The translations under genes and the position numbers were made by a program. Positions 52,170 through 63,536 of a stretch of DNA of 64,000 nucleotides are shown here, in pieces. Origin of the DNA: Xenophilus aerolatus (GTDB lineage Bacteria; Pseudomonadota; Gammaproteobacteria; Burkholderiales; Burkholderiaceae_C); assembly GCA_029968055.1 (NCBI GenBank), contig JASCNX010000001.1:124001-188000 (forward strand), read 5' to 3'. The stretch's first letter is position 1, and the number at the start of each line of letters is the position of its first letter. Below the pieces are notes generated by a model, which worked only from the letters and a program-made list of their open reading frames with translations, was not told the DNA's origin and made no database searches.

Positions 52170-53024
52170 ATGAAGGAAGACAGCATCGAATTCGAATCGC
52201 GCGACGGCATCCGCATCCAGGCCTGGCGCTGGGCGCCCGAGGGCACGCCGCGCGGCGTGGTGCAGGTGCAGCACGGCCTGGGCGAGCACGGAGGGCGCTA
52301 CCGCCGTTTCGGCGAGGCACTGACCGCCGCAGGCTATGTCGTCTATGCCCCCGACGGCCGAGGCTCGGGCCGCACGGCCGAGGGCCGCTACGGGCACTGG
52401 GGCCGCGACGGCTGGCCGGGCTGGGTCGACGACCTCGTGCAGCTCGATCAACGCATCCGGCAGGAGCATCCGGGGTCGAAGCTGGCGCTGGTCGGCCACA
52501 GCATGGGGAGCTTCGCCACGCAGCAGTTCCTGCTCGACCATTCGTCCGAGGTCGACGCGGCGGTGCTGCTGGGCTCGACGGAGGTCTCGGGCATCGTGGC
52601 GATGATGACGGCGCCGGGGCCGGTGGACCTGAGCGCGCTGAACCAGGGCTTCGAGCACCGCACCGGCTTCGAGTGGCTCAGCCGCGATGCCGCGGAGGTC
52701 GACGCCTACTGTGCCGACCCCGCCTGCGGCTTCGTGCCCGAGCCCTTCGTGGGCATCGAGACGCTGGCGCGCGCCGCCGACCCCGCGGTGCTGGCCGGCA
52801 TCCGCGCCGACCTGCCGATCCTCATCCTTTCCGGCGATGCCGACCCGATCGCCGGCGGCGGCGCGGCGCTGCAGGTGGTGGCGCAGCGCTACCGCGATGC
52901 GGGCGTGCGCGATGTCGAACTCACCCTGTACCCGCAGGCGCGGCACGAACTGCTGAACGAGACGAACCGCGACGAGGTCACGGCGCGGATCGTGGGCTTC
53001 CTGGACCGCACCATCGGCCGCTGA
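52170..53024 (+). CDS. Alpha/beta hydrolase, monoacylglycerol lipase-like
   Basis: This 284-residue alpha/beta hydrolase has GVVQVQHGLGEHGGRYRRF near residue 30 (oxyanion loop HGLGEH), GHSMGSFA with the nucleophile Ser near 109, Asp in LILSGDADPIAG near 232 and His in PQARHELLNE near 262. This is the serine aminopeptidase S33/monoacylglycerol lipase pattern. No signal peptide is present. The start ATG at 52170 is preceded by AGGAG six bases upstream. It is alone between PfpI and the convergent gcvP. Lipid or ester hydrolysis in the cytoplasm is likely. Confidence 0.9.
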   Translation: MKEDSIEFESRDGIRIQAWRWAPEGTPRGVVQVQHGLGEHGGRYRRFGEALTAAGYVVYAPDGRGSGRTAEGRYGHWGRDGWPGWVDDLVQLDQRIRQEHPGSKLALVGHSMGSFATQQFLLDHSSEVDAAVLLGSTEVSGIVAMMTAPGPVDLSALNQGFEHRTGFEWLSRDAAEVDAYCADPACGFVPEPFVGIETLARAADPAVLAGIRADLPILILSGDADPIAGGGAALQVVAQRYRDAGVRDVELTLYPQARHELLNETNRDEVTARIVGFLDRTIGR

Positions 53025-53040
53025 CGCCGCCGGGGCGGCG
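53025..53040. terminator. Hairpin between convergent hydrolase and gcvP
   Basis: CGCCGCC (53025-53031) pairs with GGCGGCG (53034-53040) across a two-base centre in the 25-base gap between two converging stops. It has no U tract, so termination by it is only possible. Confidence 0.35.
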
Positions 53041-53049
53041 GGTGCCGTG

Positions 53050-55974
<2,925 letters not shown>

Positions 55975-56009
55975 GGCGATGGACAGGGTCGGGATGCGGG
56001 AGCGGACAG

Positions 56010-56118
56010 CCGGACGCAGAGGACGCAGAGATTCCGCAGAGGACGCAAAAAAGTCAGATCCATTTCTCTGGCTGTTCTTTTGCGTCCTCTGCGAAACCTT
56101 CGCGTCCTCTGCGTCCGG
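56010..56118. repeat. Long composite inverted repeat between gcvH and gcvP
   Basis: CCGGACGCAGAGGACGC (56010-56026) pairs perfectly with 56102-56118, and CGCAGAGGACGCAAAA (56035-56050) with 56078-56093. The result is two perfect stems of 17 and 16 bases, separated by an internal loop and closed by a 27-base loop. Each arm itself repeats GCAGAGGACGC, so the element is built of four copies of one 11-base unit. It lies inside the operon and should fold in the mRNA. Confidence 0.85.
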
Positions 56119-56128
56119 AAGTCCGCAT

Positions 56129-56506
56129 TCAGGATTCGGCCGAGAACTTCTCGTAGGCCGTCGCGTCGAGCAGCGCGTCGAGCTGGGCCGGCTCCGACAG
56201 GCGCACCTTGAAGAACCAGCCGGCGCCGGTGGGGTCGCTGTTGGCGAGCGAGGGATCGGCGCGCAGCGCCTCGTTGACCTCGGTGATCTCGCCGGTCACG
56301 GGCATGTACACGTCGGCAGCGGCCTTGACCGACTCCACCACGCCGGCCACCTCGCCCTGCGTGAAGGCCTTGCCCACCTCGGGCAGGTCGACGAAGACCA
56401 CGTCGCCCAGCGCGTCCTGCGCATGCACCGTGATGCCGACTGTGGCGGCGGCGTTGTCGTCGGTCTGGACCCACTCGTGGTCCTTGGTGTACTTGACGTT
56501 GCTCAT
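56129..56506 (-). CDS. gcvH: Glycine cleavage system H protein
   Basis: This 125-residue lipoyl carrier has the start [13 protein letters not shown], the lipoyl-lysine turn [12 protein letters not shown] near residue 60, and [22 protein letters not shown] at the end. All are standard for GcvH. ATG at 56506 is 56 bases after gcvT. It shuttles the aminomethyl group from GcvP to GcvT. Confidence 0.97.
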   Translation of the reverse strand: MSNVKYTKDHEWVQTDDNAAATVGITVHAQDALGDVVFVDLPEVGKAFTQGEVAGVVESVKAAADVYMPVTGEITEVNEALRADPSLANSDPTGAGWFFKVRLSEPAQLDALLDATAYEKFSAES

Positions 56507-56562
56507 GAAGACTCCTCGTGGATGGGATGGAAAAGATGAGGGAGAGAAAAAGGAAAGGACGC

Positions 56563-57738
56563 TCAGCCTCGGAAGTAGCGCGCCGGCACGAAAGGCATCT
56601 GCGTGACCTCCATCGGCACGGCCTTGCCGCGCACGATGGCGTCGATGCGGGTGCCGGGCTCGGCGTAGGCGGTGGCGAGGTAGGCCATGGCGATCGGGCG
56701 GTCCACCGTGGGGCCGAGCAGGCCGCTGGTGACGATGCCGATGTCCGTGCCTTCGGCGTTGCGCAGCACCGTGCCGTCGCGCACGGGCACGCGCTCCAGC
56801 GCCACCAGGCCGACGCGCCTGCGCTTCAGGGTCTGGTGGTCCAGATGTCCTGCCGCGCCCGTCGACGCGGCGAGCTGCGCCAGCACCTTCGCGGCGCCGG
56901 GAAAGCCGCCCTCGCGCGCACCGCCGGCGCGACGCACCTTCTGAATGGCCCAGGTGAGCGAGGCCTCGACCGGCGTGGTCGTGGGGTCGAGGTCGTTGCC
57001 GTACAGGCACAGGCCGGCCTCGAGCCGCAGCGAGTTGCGCGCGCCCAGGCCGATGGGCTGCACCTCGGGCTGCGCGAGCAGCAGGCGGGCCAGGCGATCG
57101 GCATCGGCCGCGGCGACGGAAATTTCGAAGCCGTCCTCACCGGTGTAGCCGCTGCGGGTGGCGAAGGCCGGCACGTCGCCGATCTTCACCGCACCGCCGG
57201 TCATGAACACGAAGCGCTCGACGCCGGGCGACAGGCGGGCCAGCACCGCGGCAGCCTGCGGGCCCTGCAGCGCAAGCAGGGCGTGGTCGGGCAGGGGCTG
57301 AACTTCGCAGCGGCTGCCGATCTTCTGCTGGATGAGCGCGAGGTCGCCTTCCTTGCATGCGCCGTTGACGATGACGAAAAGCGAATCGTGTCCTTCGTTG
57401 AAGAACATCAGGTCGTCCACGATCCCGCCGTCGTCGTTGAGCAGCAGGCCGTAGCGCTGCTTGCCCGGCGCCAGGCCGATCACGTCGACCGGCATGAGCG
57501 TCTCGAAGGCTGCCGCGGCGTCGGGGCCGACCAGCCGCAACTGGCCCATGTGCGAGATGTCGAACAGTCCGGCGGCGTTGCGCGTATGGCGGTGCTCGGC
57601 CATCAGGCCGGCGGGGTACTGCACGGGCATCGAATAGCCGGCGAAGGGCACCATGCGCGCGCCCAGTTCGAGGTGCAGGGCGTGCAGCGGCGTGTGGCGC
57701 AGTTCGGTGGCGGCGGCGGTATCGGCGGAAGAGGCCAT
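56563..57738 (-). CDS. gcvT: Glycine cleavage system T protein (aminomethyltransferase)
   Basis: This 391-residue tetrahydrofolate-dependent aminomethyltransferase has LHALHLELGARMVPFAGYSMPVQYPAG at the N-terminus, FDISHMGQLRLVGPDA near residue 60 and SGYTGEDGFEISV near residue 190. GARNSLRLEAGLCLYGNDLD follows near 226; the invariant Asp of the active site is in the latter region. It is the first gene of gcvT-gcvH-gcvP, directly after the tandem glycine riboswitch, with GGAGA before the ATG at 57738. About ten extra Ala-rich residues precede the family core. Confidence 0.96.
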   Translation of the reverse strand: MASSADTAAATELRHTPLHALHLELGARMVPFAGYSMPVQYPAGLMAEHRHTRNAAGLFDISHMGQLRLVGPDAAAAFETLMPVDVIGLAPGKQRYGLLLNDDGGIVDDLMFFNEGHDSLFVIVNGACKEGDLALIQQKIGSRCEVQPLPDHALLALQGPQAAAVLARLSPGVERFVFMTGGAVKIGDVPAFATRSGYTGEDGFEISVAAADADRLARLLLAQPEVQPIGLGARNSLRLEAGLCLYGNDLDPTTTPVEASLTWAIQKVRRAGGAREGGFPGAAKVLAQLAASTGAAGHLDHQTLKRRRVGLVALERVPVRDGTVLRNAEGTDIGIVTSGLLGPTVDRPIAMAYLATAYAEPGTRIDAIVRGKAVPMEVTQMPFVPARYFRG

Positions 57739-57789
57739 GGTGCAGGTCTCCGGGAACGAGGGCAGTCATCATCCGCGACGCAAATCGCG

Positions 57790-58013
57790 GGCCACCCCTG
57801 CTGTCCCTGGTACCTGAGAGATTCGCCCCAGCGATCGGGGTTTGCTCCTTCGGTGGGGGCCATCGACACCGCGTCGGGCCCCGCTCTCCAGCCGGGAACG
57901 CCGGCGCTGGGCCGGCGTGTCGTCAGTCCTTTTGCCTGAGCGTTCGGAACGTTGGATCCTGCGCCTTCGGCGGCCCTGCTGCGCACTGCGCGCGGGGCTC
58001 TCTCCTGACCCGG
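57790..58013 (-). promoter_or_regulatory. Tandem glycine riboswitch upstream of gcvT
   Basis: Read on the minus strand, aptamer 1 (58013 to about 57921) shows GGAGAGAG, GCCGAAGGCGCA and CTCAGGCAAAAGGACTGA. Aptamer 2 (about 57897 to 57790) shows CTGGAGAG, ACCGAAGGAGCAA and CTCTCAGGTACCAGGGACAG. These are the conserved cores of the two glycine aptamers. They are joined by a short hairpin linker. Glycine binding normally turns on the gcv operon. A further hairpin (57773-57790) without a U tract follows, so control is probably at translation or by a Rho-type mechanism. Confidence 0.93.
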
Positions 58014-58047
58014 CGGAGTGTAGTGGATCGCGGGTTCGGCGAGGCCG

Positions 58048-59325
58048 CTATCGCGCGTAGACCAGGTCGCGCAGTCCCAGTGAGATGCCGGGTACGTAGG
58101 TGATGACCATCAGGCAGGCCAGCACCACCAGCACGAACGGGATGAGCTGGGTGACGATGCGGTCCAGCGAGATGCGCGCCACCGTGCAGGCGGCGAACAG
58201 GTTCACGCCGAAGGGCGGTGTGATCATGCCCAGCGCCAGGTTGACCACCATGATCAGCCCGAAGTGCACCGGATCGATGCCGAAGTGCTGCGCCACGGGC
58301 GCGAGGATGGGCGCCAGCACGATGATCGCGGCGCTGGTCTCGATGAACATGCCGATCACGAACAGCGCGGCGTTGACGCCCAGCAGGAACATCGCTGGCG
58401 ACTTGAGCACCTCCTGCAGCCACAGCCCGATCGCCTCGGGCACGCCCGCGCGGGTGATGAGGAAGGCGAACAGGCCCGCGTTGGCGATGATGAACATGAT
58501 CACCGAGGACGAGATCACCGACTTGCGCAGGATCTGGTACAGGTCGGGCAGCCTGATCTCGCGGTAGATCACCATGCCGACGACCAACGCGTAGAACACC
58601 GCCACGGCCGACGCCTCGGTCGGCGTGAAGATGCCGCCGTAGATCCCGCCGAGGATGATGACCGGCATGAGCAGCGCCCAGCCCGCCTGCCAGAGCGCCT
58701 TGCCGAAGGGCATGCGGCCTTCGCCGTCGTTCTTGCCCCAGCCCTTCCACTTGCAGTAGACCCAGACGAAGAGCATCAGCGCGGCGCTGATGAGGATGCC
58801 CGGGCCGAAGCCGGCGATGAACAGCTCGCCGATCGACACCTCCGCGCTCACGCCATACAGGATCATCGGGATCGAGGGCGGGATGATCACGCCCAGCTCC
58901 GCGCTGGTGGCCTGCAGCGCGGCCGCGTAGGGGGTGGGGTAGCCGTGCTTGATCAACGCCGGAATCAGGATGGCGCCGATGGCGAAGGTGGTGGCCACCG
59001 ACGAGCCCGACACCGCCGCGAAGATCATGCAGGTCAGCACGCAGGTCATGGGCAGGCCGCCCTGCACGCCGCCGACGATGCTCTTGGCGAACTCCACCAG
59101 CCGGCGCGAGATGCCGCCGGTTTCCATCAGGTTGCCGGCCAGGATGAAGAAGGGAATGGCGGCCAGCGGAAACTTGTTGATCGAGTTGAACATCTCCTTG
59201 GCGGAGATCAGCATGGGTGCGCCGCTGACCTGCATGCCCAGCACCGAGGCCAGGCCGATCGAGACGGCGACGGAGATCGACAGTGCGAAGCACAGCACCA
59301 TCGTGGCGACCATCACGGGGGTCAT
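58048..59325 (-). CDS. dctM: TRAP transporter large permease subunit (DctM)
   Basis: This 425-residue membrane protein has about twelve helices. MNKF/FNSINKFPLAAIPFFILAGNLMETGGISRRLVEFA near residue 50 and GSSVATTFAIGAILIPAL near residue 110 are DctM hallmarks. The C-terminal TPPFGVNLFAACTVARISLD is also typical. The ATG at 59325 is chosen; the frame extension to 59364 runs into a repeat. It carries the sodium-coupled transport path and works with DctQ and DctP encoded just upstream. Confidence 0.94.
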   Translation of the reverse strand: MTPVMVATMVLCFALSISVAVSIGLASVLGMQVSGAPMLISAKEMFNSINKFPLAAIPFFILAGNLMETGGISRRLVEFAKSIVGGVQGGLPMTCVLTCMIFAAVSGSSVATTFAIGAILIPALIKHGYPTPYAAALQATSAELGVIIPPSIPMILYGVSAEVSIGELFIAGFGPGILISAALMLFVWVYCKWKGWGKNDGEGRMPFGKALWQAGWALLMPVIILGGIYGGIFTPTEASAVAVFYALVVGMVIYREIRLPDLYQILRKSVISSSVIMFIIANAGLFAFLITRAGVPEAIGLWLQEVLKSPAMFLLGVNAALFVIGMFIETSAAIIVLAPILAPVAQHFGIDPVHFGLIMVVNLALGMITPPFGVNLFAACTVARISLDRIVTQLIPFVLVVLACLMVITYVPGISLGLRDLVYAR

Positions 59326-59338
59326 ACCGTCGCCCCCC

Positions 59339-59385
59339 AGCTCGGCACTTCGTGTCCTCGCCACTCCCCAAGGGGGCGCCGAGCT
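59339..59385. repeat. Inverted repeat at the dctQ-dctM junction
   Basis: AGCTCGGC (59339-59346) pairs with GCCGAGCT (59378-59385), with CCCC/GGGG inside the loop. The stretch around it (to about 59400) has a composition I associate with dispersed intergenic elements of Comamonadaceae. It fills the 85-base gap between dctQ and dctM, where most TRAP operons have overlapping genes. Confidence 0.5.
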
Positions 59386-59410
59386 TGCTTGAGGCGGCTC
59401 CGCGCGGCGC

Positions 59411-59905
59411 TCATTGCGCAGTCTCCAGTTCCATGCGCTTGGGGTCGAGGTAGTTGCCCACGATGCCGATGAGCGAGAACACGGCGCCCACGGGCAGCGC
59501 CAGGTAGGCCCACACCATCGAGATGCTCTCCAGCCCGGCCATCGATTGCACGCGCCCGCGCATGGCGTAGTCGAAGCCCCACCACAGCACGACGAGCATC
59601 AGCGCCAGGGCCGCGATGCTCACGACCGCGTCGAGCAGGCGCTTGATCCTCGGCGGGCTCCAGCGGTAGAGCATGTCCACGCTCACCATGGCACCCTGGC
59701 GGAAGGCCATCGGGATGCCGAGGAAGACCATCCAGATCAGGCTCACGCGGATCAGGATCTCGCTCCACTCGGCCGGCTGCTCGAGCACGAAGCGCGTGAC
59801 GATCTGGAACATGCCCAGCGACGACGCGATCACCAGCATCAGGCAGGCCAGGGCCATCGAGAGCGCGGTGGTGCGGCGCTCCAGCCCGAGAAACATCTCT
59901 TTCAT
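59411..59905 (-). CDS. dctQ: TRAP transporter small permease subunit (DctQ)
   Basis: This 164-residue protein has four transmembrane helices. RFVLEQPAEWSEILIRVSLIWMVFLG near residue 40 contains the EW(S/T)EE-like motif of DctQ, and MVSVDMLYRWSPP near residue 73 follows. ATG at 59905 is used; TTG at 59911 would add two residues. It lies 87 bases after dctP, with an intrinsic terminator in the gap, and before dctM. Confidence 0.92.
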   Translation of the reverse strand: MKEMFLGLERRTTALSMALACLMLVIASSLGMFQIVTRFVLEQPAEWSEILIRVSLIWMVFLGIPMAFRQGAMVSVDMLYRWSPPRIKRLLDAVVSIAALALMLVVLWWGFDYAMRGRVQSMAGLESISMVWAYLALPVGAVFSLIGIVGNYLDPKRMELETAQ

Positions 59906-59928
59906 CTGCAACCCAGTCGTTCTAAACG

Positions 59929-59958
59929 AAAAAGCCCGCCAGGCCGTGCTGGGCGGGC
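59929..59958 (-). terminator. Intrinsic terminator/attenuator between dctP and dctQ
   Basis: On the minus strand GCCCGCCC...GGCGGGC forms a seven-base GC stem followed directly by TTTTT. It lies inside the TRAP operon after the receptor gene. Partial termination here would make the periplasmic receptor more abundant than the membrane subunits. Confidence 0.8.
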
Positions 59959-59992
59959 GCGAGCAGCCTGACCGAACGGACAGGTGCGGTGC

Positions 59993-60964
59993 TTACTTGT
60001 AGTCGCGGATGCGGTCGAGGTTGGCCTTGCCGAAGTCCTTCTCGAACTGGGCATTGACCGGCGCCAGTGCGGCGACGAACTTGGCCTTGTCGACGTTGTC
60101 GATCACCGTCATGCCCTTGGCGCGCAGGTCGGCCACGCCCTTGGCGTCGTCTTCGTCCACCCGCGCGCGGTTGGCCTTGGTGGCTTCCTTGGCGGCATCG
60201 AGGAAGGCCTGCTGGTCGGCCGGCGCGAGCTTGTCGAACACGCCCTTGTTCATCACGAAGATGCAGGGCGAGTACACGTGGCCGGTGAGCGTGAGGTGCT
60301 TCTGCACCTGGTCGAACTTGGCCGAGATGATCACGGGCAGCGGGTTCTCCTGGCCGTCCACGGTACCCTGCTGCAGGGCGGTGAACACCTCGGGGAAGGC
60401 CATCGGCGTGGTGATGATGCCGAAGCCCTTGTAGGCCGCGATGTGCACCGGGTTCTCCATCGTGCGCATCTTCAGGCCCTTGAGGTCGGCAGGGTCCTTC
60501 ACGTCGCGCTTGCTGTTGGTCATGTGGCGGAAGCCGTTCTCGGCCCAGGCCAGCGCCTTGAAGCCCTTGGCATCGAACTTCTTGAGCAGGTCCTGGCCGA
60601 TGGGGCCGTCGAGCACCGCGCGCGCATGCGCCTTGTCGCGAAACAGGAAGGGCACGTCGAGGATCTTGGTCTCGGGCACGAAGTTCGGCACCGGGCCGGT
60701 CGACGAGAAGGCCAGCTCCTGGGTGCCGAGCTGGACCGCCTCGATCGATTCGCGTTCGCCGCCGAGCGAGCCGTTGTAGAAGGTCTGGACCTTGTAGCGG
60801 CCGCCGGTGCGCTTGTCGACTTCCTTGGCGAAGGTGTCGATGGCGACGCCCTGGTGCGAGTTCTGCGCGGTCGAGATGCTGATCTTCATCGTGGTCTGCG
60901 CGATGGCGGCGCAGGCCATGCCAAAGCCGAGAACCAGGCCGACGGCCAAGCGGTTCAACTTCAT
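59993..60964 (-). CDS. dctP: TRAP transporter substrate-binding protein (DctP)
   Basis: This 323-residue periplasmic receptor has a signal peptide (MKLNRLAVGLVLGFGMACAAIAQ). The mature part has ISTAQNSHQGVAIDTFAKEVDKRTGGRYKV, the usual DctP first lobe, and LKGLKMRTMENPVHIAAYKGFG near residue 160 with the Arg that binds the ligand carboxylate. A sugar acid is likely as ligand, because a denD-like gene precedes it by 63 bases. The terminator hairpin follows its stop. Confidence 0.95.
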   Translation of the reverse strand: MKLNRLAVGLVLGFGMACAAIAQTTMKISISTAQNSHQGVAIDTFAKEVDKRTGGRYKVQTFYNGSLGGERESIEAVQLGTQELAFSSTGPVPNFVPETKILDVPFLFRDKAHARAVLDGPIGQDLLKKFDAKGFKALAWAENGFRHMTNSKRDVKDPADLKGLKMRTMENPVHIAAYKGFGIITTPMAFPEVFTALQQGTVDGQENPLPVIISAKFDQVQKHLTLTGHVYSPCIFVMNKGVFDKLAPADQQAFLDAAKEATKANRARVDEDDAKGVADLRAKGMTVIDNVDKAKFVAALAPVNAQFEKDFGKANLDRIRDYK

Positions 60965-61027
60965 GGGGTGTCTCCTCGGTGGAAAGTGCGCGCGGTCCAG
61001 AACGGGTCGCGGCAGGCAGGACGCTGA

Positions 61028-62044
61028 CTATGCCCTGATTGCCAGCTTCACAGCGTCGGGATTTTCACGGACGTAATCGCGGATCACGTCGTCGACGCTC
61101 GCGTCGCAGCCCAGCCCGAGCGCATGGGCCCGCGGTGTCTCGAAGCGGCCCGGCCAGGTCTTGACGATGCGCATGATGGCGGGGTCCGGCGTGCGGTCCA
61201 GCAGCGCCAGCGCCTCCGGTCCGGCCACGCGGCCGAGCGCGGCCACCATGTCGCCGACCGTGGTGCCCAGCGCCGGCAGGTTGAGCGCGGTGCGCGGGCC
61301 CCATTCGCCGTCGCTGGCTTGTGCGGCACGCACGATGCCTTCGATGGTGCGCGCCGGCGACGCGAGCGCGACGGGGGTGTCGTCGGGCACGGGGCAGGGC
61401 GCGCGCACGCCGGCCAATGGCTCGCGGAACATGCCGCTGAAGAAGCTGGAGGCCGCACCATTGGGCTTGCCGGGGCGCACGCTCACCGTCATGAGCCGCA
61501 CGCTGCGGCCGCGCACGAAGCCCTTGCGCGTGTAGTCGGCCACGAGTTGCTCGCCGATGAACTTCTGGATGCCGTAGCTGGTCTGCGGCGTGGGCAGCGT
61601 GCCGTCGCCGATGACCGGCGGCAGCGGCTGCTCAGGCGAATCGCCGAACACGGCAAGCGAGCTGGAGAACACGACCACCGGCCGGGTCCCGGCCGCACGC
61701 AGCCGCTCCAGCAGGGCATGCGTGGCGGCGAAGTTGCTGCGCATGCCGAGGTCGAAGTCGGCCTCGCACTCGCCGCTGACCGCGGCCGCCAGGTGGAACA
61801 CGACGTCGGCCTGCGACCAGAAGCTGGCATCCGGGTCTGCCAGCTGCGCATTCAGGTCGCCGGTGACGGCGACGATGCGCGGGTCGGCGGCCAGGTCGGC
61901 CGGCGCCGGCGCCCGGTCGACCAGGGTGATGCGGGTCAGGGGCTGCGCCGTGCCGCCCGCGAGCGCCAGCGTGCCGCGCTGGAGGAGGCTGCGCGCAAGC
62001 CGCGCGCCGATGAAGCCGGCGCCGCCGGTGATGACGATGTGCAT
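61028..62044 (-). CDS. denD: NAD-dependent epimerase/dehydratase family, D-erythronate dehydrogenase-like
   Basis: This 338-residue extended SDR has ITGGAGFIGARLARSLL at the N-terminus, Asp in RITLVDRA, VVVFSSSLAVFG with the catalytic Ser near residue 127, and SYGIQKFIGEQL with Tyr and Lys near 156-160. The insertion and C-terminus VRPGKPNGAASSFFSGMFREPLAG resemble DenD, which oxidises D-erythronate to 2-oxotetronate. It heads the TRAP operon, a known genomic association. The kinase and isomerase of the pathway are not in the window, so an erythronate route is inferred. Confidence 0.85.
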   Translation of the reverse strand: MHIVITGGAGFIGARLARSLLQRGTLALAGGTAQPLTRITLVDRAPAPADLAADPRIVAVTGDLNAQLADPDASFWSQADVVFHLAAAVSGECEADFDLGMRSNFAATHALLERLRAAGTRPVVVFSSSLAVFGDSPEQPLPPVIGDGTLPTPQTSYGIQKFIGEQLVADYTRKGFVRGRSVRLMTVSVRPGKPNGAASSFFSGMFREPLAGVRAPCPVPDDTPVALASPARTIEGIVRAAQASDGEWGPRTALNLPALGTTVGDMVAALGRVAGPEALALLDRTPDPAIMRIVKTWPGRFETPRAHALGLGCDASVDDVIRDYVRENPDAVKLAIRA

Positions 62045-62186
62045 GGTGGACGTGTCTCCTTCTCGGCCAGTCTAGCGTCGAAGCTGACCGGTGGCTGAGC
62101 CTGCACGAATCGGTGCAAAGGCACATACTTGGCCGCACCGGCCGTCGGCACAGGCGGCTGTTGCAGAACACAACAGGAGACTCCGC

Positions 62187-63485
62187 ATGGATGGCATCGC
62201 GCAACGCACCGTGTCCAAGATCAGCTGGCGGCTGCTGCCGCTCTTGATGGTCAGCTACTTCATCGCCTACCTCGACCGCGTCAACCTCGGCTTCGCCGGC
62301 GCGGCGATGTCGAAGGACCTGGGCTTCACCAGCACCGTGTTCGGCAACGCGGCGGGCATCTTCTTCATCGCCTACTTCCTGCTCGAGGTGCCGAGCAACC
62401 TGGCGCTGGAGCGCTTCGGCGCGCGGCGGTGGATCGCCCGCATCATGCTCAGCTGGGGCTTGATCTCCGCCGCCCAGGCCTGGGTCGGCGGCGCGACCAG
62501 CTTCAACATCGTGCGCTTCCTGCTCGGCGCGGCCGAGGCGGGCTTCTTCCCGGGCGTCATCTTCTATCTCACGCTCTGGTTCCCTGCGGCGTACCGCGCG
62601 CGCATCGTCGGCTGGTTCATGTTCGCGGTGCCCATCTCGAGCGTGATCGGCTCGCCCATCTCCGGCTACATCCTGAACATGGAGGGCCTGGCGGGCATGC
62701 ACGGCTGGCAGTGGCTCTTCATCCTCGAGGCCATTCCGGCGGTGATCCTCACCGTCTTCGTGCTGCTGTACCTGCCCGACGGGCCCAAAGACGCGAAGTG
62801 GCTGACGGCCGACGAGCGCCAGTGGCTGCAGGGAACGCTCCAGGCCGAGCGCCGCAACCGCGAATCGCTGCACGCCATGTCGTGGAAGCAGTCGCTGCTC
62901 AACTGGCGCGTGATCGCGATGGGCGTCATCTACATGGGCATCACGGTGCCGTTGTACGGCCTGGGCTTCTTCCTGCCGCAGATCATCAAGGGCTTCGGCG
63001 GGCTGGGCAACGTGGAGGTCGGCTTCATCAATGCCTTCCCGTACCTCGTCGGCGCGATCACCATGCTGCTGTGGACGCGCTGGTCCGACGCGCGGCGCGA
63101 GCGCAAGGGCTTCCTGCTGGTGCCGCTGGCCTGCATCTTCCTCGGCCTCATGGCGGCCGCCGAGATCAGCGCGCCGGTGCCCAAGATGGCGGCGGTGACG
63201 CTGGCCGCCTTCGGCATCTTCAGCGCGTTGCCGGTGTTCTGGACGCTGCCCACCGCCATCCTCAGCGGCACCGCGGCGGCGGCCGGCATCGCCTGGATCA
63301 ACTCCATCGGCAACCTCGGCGGCTACATCGGGCCGACCCTGTTCGGCGTGTTGCGCGACCGCATGGGCAACGACATCTATGCCGTGATGTTCCTGGCGCT
63401 GCTGTCGGTGCTCGGCTTCGTGCTGGTGCTGGTCGTGGGGCACGACCCGCGCGGCGAACAGGCGGGCGAGCCGGCCCGCGTCTGA
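62187..63485 (+). CDS. MFS transporter, ACS family (phthalate/sugar-acid permease-like)
   Basis: This 432-residue transporter has twelve helices. SYFIAYLDRVNLGFAGAAM at the start and the loop LERFGARRWIARIMLSWG near residue 80 are signatures of the anion:cation symporter (ACS) family, whose members carry phthalate, tartrate, glucarate or hexuronates. The charged central loop GPKDAKWLTADERQWLQ is typical. ATG at 62187 follows AACAGGAGACTCC. It is divergent from the denD/TRAP operon across 142 bases, so it may import a related acid. Confidence 0.92.
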   Translation: MDGIAQRTVSKISWRLLPLLMVSYFIAYLDRVNLGFAGAAMSKDLGFTSTVFGNAAGIFFIAYFLLEVPSNLALERFGARRWIARIMLSWGLISAAQAWVGGATSFNIVRFLLGAAEAGFFPGVIFYLTLWFPAAYRARIVGWFMFAVPISSVIGSPISGYILNMEGLAGMHGWQWLFILEAIPAVILTVFVLLYLPDGPKDAKWLTADERQWLQGTLQAERRNRESLHAMSWKQSLLNWRVIAMGVIYMGITVPLYGLGFFLPQIIKGFGGLGNVEVGFINAFPYLVGAITMLLWTRWSDARRERKGFLLVPLACIFLGLMAAAEISAPVPKMAAVTLAAFGIFSALPVFWTLPTAILSGTAAAAGIAWINSIGNLGGYIGPTLFGVLRDRMGNDIYAVMFLALLSVLGFVLVLVVGHDPRGEQAGEPARV

Positions 63486-63498
63486 GGGCCGCAAACGA

Positions 63499-63521
63499 CA
63501 AGGGCGCCCGAGGCGCCCTTG
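63499..63521. terminator. Bidirectional hairpin terminator between MFS and ETF-QO genes
   Basis: CAAGGGCGCC (63499-63508) pairs perfectly with GGCGCCCTTG (63512-63521) around a three-base CGA loop. Downstream on the minus strand comes a T-rich TCGTTTG stretch. It lies between two converging stops. Confidence 0.75.
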
Positions 63522-63536
63522 CTGGTCACCGCCGGC

